Source: Actinomycetes bacterium | GTDB lineage: Bacteria > Actinomycetota > Thermoleophilia > Solirubrobacterales > Solirubrobacteraceae | Assembly (NCBI GenBank): GCA_023429855.1 | Contig: JAEZDB010000002.1 | Coordinates: forward strand, 1-5,750 | Direction of reading: 5' to 3' | Length of the DNA stretch: 5,750 nucleotides | Shown here: positions 5,230 to 5,750 of the stretch, piece by piece | Layout: every line of letters starts with the position of its first letter | Position numbering within the stretch: position 1 is the stretch's first letter | The notes under the pieces: generated by a model | The model's database searches: none | What the model was told of the DNA's origin: nothing | The model's input: the letters and a program-made list of their open reading frames with translations, nothing else | Translations under genes and position numbers: made by a program

Positions 5230-5750
5230 ATGTCATTCCCCGACCTCGAGGCCGAGCGCGCACACCCGGCCGCTGCCGCCGCGCTCGCAAAGGGTGATGC
5301 TGTGGCCGCGCTCGCCGCAGCCGAGCAGCTGAGCGACCCGGCGGCGCGACGCCTCACCGGACGGGCGCTGCTCCTGCTCGGCGACCGCGACGGCGCGCGA
5401 CGCGTCCTCGCCGCCGCCTTGGCGGACGCCGCGTCCGACGACGCGGCAGCGCAGGCCCATCACGCGCTGGCCGCCGTCGCCAAAGCCATGGGCGAACCCG
5501 CCGACGCCGTGGCGCACCTGGAAGCCGCGCTCCTTACCGCGCCCGCGAGCGCGCGGGCTGGTCTGCACCGTGAGGTCACCGTGCTCGCGTATCGCGACGG
5601 CGACCTGCCCCTGGCCGAGCGCCACGGGCGGCAGGCGCTCGCGCAGGCGGGTTCCTCGGCGGTGATGGCCGCGGAGGACCGGGCCCGCCTCGGCGCGATC
5701 CTCTCGGAGGCCGGCTGCCACGCCGAGGCGCTGGTCCAGCTCCGCCAAGC
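5230..5750 (+). CDS. TPR-like alpha-helical repeat protein, N-terminal part
   Basis: An open frame of 173 codons runs off the right edge. It begins MSFPDLEAER and is very rich in Ala, Leu, Arg and Asp. It shows repeating 34-36 residue helix-turn-helix units typical of tetratricopeptide repeats, at about 38-69, 71-106, 107-142 and 143-173. Recurring features are small residues and a GD/GE turn (LLLLGDRDGARRVLAAAL, AKAMGEPADAVAHLEAAL, LAYRDGDLPLAERHGRQAL, LSEAGCHAEALVQL). There is no signal peptide, so it is probably cytoplasmic and a protein-binding scaffold, possibly the sensor arm of a larger regulator beyond the window. Codons end mostly in G or C, unlike the opposite frame. The start is uncertain: ATG 5230 lacks a ribosome binding site and an in-frame GTG at 5185 would add 15 residues. 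It is divergent from the collagen-like gene. Confidence 0.75.
   Translation, partial: MSFPDLEAERAHPAAAAALAKGDAVAALAAAEQLSDPAARRLTGRALLLLGDRDGARRVLAAALADAASDDAAAQAHHALAAVAKAMGEPADAVAHLEAALLTAPASARAGLHREVTVLAYRDGDLPLAERHGRQALAQAGSSAVMAAEDRARLGAILSEAGCHAEALVQLRQ

Noticed and set aside
4943..5290. N-terminal extension of the collagen-like protein from an ATG at 5290
   Set aside because: It would bury the signal peptide 116 residues inside the protein and overlap the divergent gene; the ATG at 4942 has a proper ribosome site.
5233..5748. 171-codon minus-strand open frame at the right end
   Set aside because: It is antisense to the TPR-like frame, which has the expected GC-rich third positions and clear helical-repeat periodicity.

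Overview
The window is GC-rich with strongly GC-biased third codon positions. It reads like a chromosomal stretch of a high-GC actinobacterium. The collagen-like secreted protein with its SLTGTDIKNGSI-type motif, and a TrhO protein beginning (V)ALPKILLFYVF, suggest class Thermoleophilia (Solirubrobacterales-like). That placement is inference from sequence style, not a search result.

Layout from left to right. (1) 1-126, minus: the first 42 codons of an unrecognised gene, joined by an ATGA stop/start overlap to (2) a classical SDR oxidoreductase (123-968, minus). (3) A TetR-family repressor (1085-1651, plus) is divergent from the SDR. The 116-bp gap holds two near-identical 21-bp palindromes spaced exactly 42 bp apart, which look like a repressor-operator switch controlling both directions. 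(4) An extended-SDR, dihydroflavonol-reductase-like protein (1704-2741, minus) converges on the TetR gene with only 52 bp between. (5) trhO, a tRNA U34 hydroxylase of the rhodanese superfamily (2884-3798, plus), is divergent from gene 4. The gap between them contains a perfect 11-bp inverted repeat. (6) A roughly 410-bp non-coding convergent region (3799-4207) holds a terminator-like hairpin, a long perfect-stem hairpin and a striking array of alternating inverted GC/G-tract repeats. (7) A secreted collagen-like protein with 16 Gly-X-Y triplets (4208-4942, minus). (8) A 287-bp divergent gap rich in small palindromes. (9) The start of an alanine-rich TPR-like helical-repeat protein (5230 to the window end, plus).

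The clearest functional unit is the TetR/SDR/partial-gene cluster: a locally regulated oxidoreductase module whose substrate is unknown. The other genes look like independent transcription units. The least explained DNA is the 3973-4179 segment and the palindrome-rich leader of the collagen-like gene. I found no RNA gene, transposase or CRISPR array.
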